Below are positions 4,877 through 6,320 of a DNA stretch of 6,320 nt, piece after piece. The stretch's first letter is position 1. Every line of letters begins with the position of its first letter. The notes under the pieces are model-generated. The model had not been told where the DNA came from. It saw only the letters and a program-made list of their open reading frames with translations, and searched no databases. Made by a program: the position numbers and the translations under genes. Origin of the DNA: Deltaproteobacteria bacterium (lineage in GTDB: Bacteria; Desulfobacterota; GWC2-55-46); the NCBI GenBank assembly GCA_030646655.1, contig JAUSLB010000067.1:1-6320 (forward strand), written 5' to 3'.

Positions 4877-5836
4877 ATGCCGGCAAGACCTCGATTGAAA
4901 AAGATGAAGTTCAAACCCCTCTCCTCAAAAGGCCTCAAGACCTATTCAATCAAAGACAGACAAAGCAAGGTCAAGGTGGAAGACTTCGCGGCCCTGAAGC
5001 CTGCGGGCTGCAGCTTCGGCGATTTTTTAGACAGCCTCCCCCGAATACTCGCGGCAAAGGACTTTAAGGCCGTAGTCTCGGCTATTCTAAACGCGCACAG
5101 GAATAAAAAGACCGTCGCCCTCGGCATGGGCGCGCATGTCATAAAGGTCGGCTTAGGCCCTTTAATAATAGACCTTATGGACAGGGGGGTCGTAAACGCC
5201 GTTGCCATGAACGGCGCAGGCGTTGTCCACGACTTCGAGACCGCTTTTGCTGGGGTCACGTCCGAGGACGTCGACAAGGAGCTTGGAGAGGGCGCATTCG
5301 GCATGGCGGAGGAGACCGGGCGCATACTTAATAAGGCTATTAACAAGGGCGCGAAGTCAGGCCTCGGCAGGGCCGTGGGCGAGTTGATCGAAAGATCGAG
5401 GTTCCCATATAAGGATAAGAGTATCCTTGCCGCAGGCGCAAGGCGCGATATCCCGGTAACTGTCCATGTCGCGCTCGGGACGGACATCCTCCACATACAC
5501 CCCGATATGGACGGCGCCGCTACGGGAGAGGCGTCTTTATTCGATTTCAAGCTCTTCTCATCCGTAGTAGCCTCCCTTGAAGGCGGGGTGTATATAAACA
5601 TCGGCTCCGCGGTGATACTGCCTGAGGTCTTCCTGAAGGCTTTGACCCTTGCGAGAAATCTGGGGCATAAGGTGGAGAATTTTACGACCGTCAACATGGA
5701 TTTTCTCCAGCACTATCGTCCATTGACGAATGTGGTGAGGAGACCCACGCTCGGAGGCGGGGCAGGCTACAGGCTTACCGGCCACCACGAGATAATGGTG
5801 CCGCTCCTTTACGCGGCTATAATGGAAGGGCTATAA
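4877..5836 (+). CDS. Deoxyhypusine-synthase-like protein of unassigned function
   Basis: This 319-residue protein (from ATG 4877; TTG 4874 is an adjacent alternative, as is ATG 4904) resembles remote bacterial relatives of deoxyhypusine synthase, an NAD-dependent aminobutyl transferase. Visible blocks are ALGMGAHVIKVGL (81-93), AMNGAGVVHDFE (110-121), VALGTDILHIHPDMDG (198-213), GGVYINIGSAVILPEVF (236-252), NFTTVNMDF (268-276) and RPLTNVVRRPT (281-291). GGVYINIGS recalls the AVYINTGQE strand of true DHS, and NGAGVVHDFE recalls its glycine-rich TAGGVEED-like turn. I cannot point to the catalytic Lys of DHS with confidence, and bacteria lack its eIF5A substrate. A different reaction, possibly on a polyamine or another amine or sugar, is therefore likely. 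The gene lies 15 bp after gmhA and 51 bp before argH. The family link is moderately sure, the function unknown. Confidence 0.7.
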   Translation: MPARPRLKKMKFKPLSSKGLKTYSIKDRQSKVKVEDFAALKPAGCSFGDFLDSLPRILAAKDFKAVVSAILNAHRNKKTVALGMGAHVIKVGLGPLIIDLMDRGVVNAVAMNGAGVVHDFETAFAGVTSEDVDKELGEGAFGMAEETGRILNKAINKGAKSGLGRAVGELIERSRFPYKDKSILAAGARRDIPVTVHVALGTDILHIHPDMDGAATGEASLFDFKLFSSVVASLEGGVYINIGSAVILPEVFLKALTLARNLGHKVENFTTVNMDFLQHYRPLTNVVRRPTLGGGAGYRLTGHHEIMVPLLYAAIMEGL

Positions 5837-5887
5837 ACCCGGCAGGGCGCAAAAGTAAAAACCTGTCAATTTAAATCCGGATAACAC

Positions 5888-6320
5888 ATGAAGCAGAAAG
5901 CTTGGTCAGGAAGGTTCTCGAAGGCTACGAATAAACTCGTAGAGGAGTTTAACGCCTCCATCTCCTTTGATAAGAGGCTCTACAGGCACGACATCCTCGG
6001 CTCGATAGCTCACGCGAAAGTCCTCGCAAATGCGAAGATACTGAAAGAGGGCGAGGCCAAGAGGATCATAGCCGGGCTTAGAGCGATAGAGAAAGAGATT
6101 GAGGCAGGGAAGCTTAGATTTTCGATTGATATGGAAGACATCCACATGGCTATTGAAAGAAGGCTCATAGAAAAGATAGGCCCTTTAGGAGGAAAGCTCC
6201 ATACAGGCAGATCGAGGAACGATCAGGTCGCCCTCGACATAAGGCTCTATTTAAAAGACCAGATATACGAGCTGATATGGCTCCTCCATGAGCTTAAAAA
6301 GGCGGCCACGGAGGTAGCGG
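5888..6320 (+). CDS. argH: Argininosuccinate lyase, N-terminal 144 residues (runs off window)
   Basis: This enzyme cleaves argininosuccinate to arginine and fumarate, the last step of arginine synthesis, as a cytosolic homotetramer of the fumarase/aspartase superfamily. The visible part contains AWSGRFS (5-11), [12 protein letters not shown] (35-46), EDIHMAIE (83-90) and the ArgH hallmark [17 protein letters not shown] (101-117), whose Ser-Arg-Asn-Asp stretch binds the substrate. The catalytic His/Thr pair and the C-terminal signature loop lie beyond the window. A complete gene should be about 460 codons. ATG 5888 gives the family-typical N-terminus. Its ribosome binding site is weak (CCGGAT about 8 nt upstream), and no separate promoter is evident in the 51-bp gap, so read-through from the gmhA promoter is likely. 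No argG or other arg gene is upstream here. Confidence 0.95.
   Translation, partial: MKQKAWSGRFSKATNKLVEEFNASISFDKRLYRHDILGSIAHAKVLANAKILKEGEAKRIIAGLRAIEKEIEAGKLRFSIDMEDIHMAIERRLIEKIGPLGGKLHTGRSRNDQVALDIRLYLKDQIYELIWLLHELKKAATEVA

Noticed and set aside
4942..5697. A 251-codon minus-strand ORF opposite the DHS-like gene.
   Set aside because: It is an antisense shadow: Ser/Pro/Ala-rich low-complexity composition, no motifs, and it overlaps a strongly protein-like plus-strand gene.

Overview
The window looks like chromosomal DNA from an uncultured Gram-negative bacterium. A GmhA-type sedoheptulose-7-phosphate isomerase implies LPS heptose synthesis. The coding regions are moderately GC-rich and use ATA (Ile) and AGG (Arg) often. 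The short palindromic and GTCATTCTGAG-type repeats between genes are of kinds I associate with Nitrospirota, Desulfobacterota and similar lineages. That placement is a guess from style and not a phylogenetic result.

Layout. Positions 3-128 hold the last 41 codons of an unrecognised plus-strand gene. Positions 129-585 hold no gene I can defend but are rich in small repeats. Positions 586-1398 (minus) encode an orphan class I SAM-dependent methyltransferase with a TTG start and a strong ribosome binding site. A 251-bp divergent intergenic region carries a GC-rich hairpin, a 12-bp palindrome and a perfect TATAAT box. From there all genes are on the plus strand: a YhcC/TIGR01212-type radical SAM protein (1650-2573), a tightly coupled 91-residue protein of unknown function (2576-2851), and an M29-family metallo-aminopeptidase (2911-3981). 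The next gap (3982-4279) contains a near-consensus sigma-70 promoter and a 123-bp palindromic element, and leads into gmhA (4280-4861). A distant deoxyhypusine-synthase-like protein (4877-5836) follows, then the first 144 codons of argininosuccinate lyase argH (5888 to the window edge).

How they work together. The radical SAM gene and the 91-residue gene almost certainly share a transcript, and the aminopeptidase may belong to it. The promoter at 4056-4084 probably starts a second unit, gmhA - DHS-like - argH, with gaps of 15 and 51 bp. These three do not form one known pathway: LPS heptose, an unassigned NAD-fold family, and arginine synthesis. No complete defence, mobile or biosynthetic system is visible. 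The most useful leads are the palindrome sitting against the gmhA ribosome binding site, the DHS-like protein, and the probably leaderless radical SAM mRNA.
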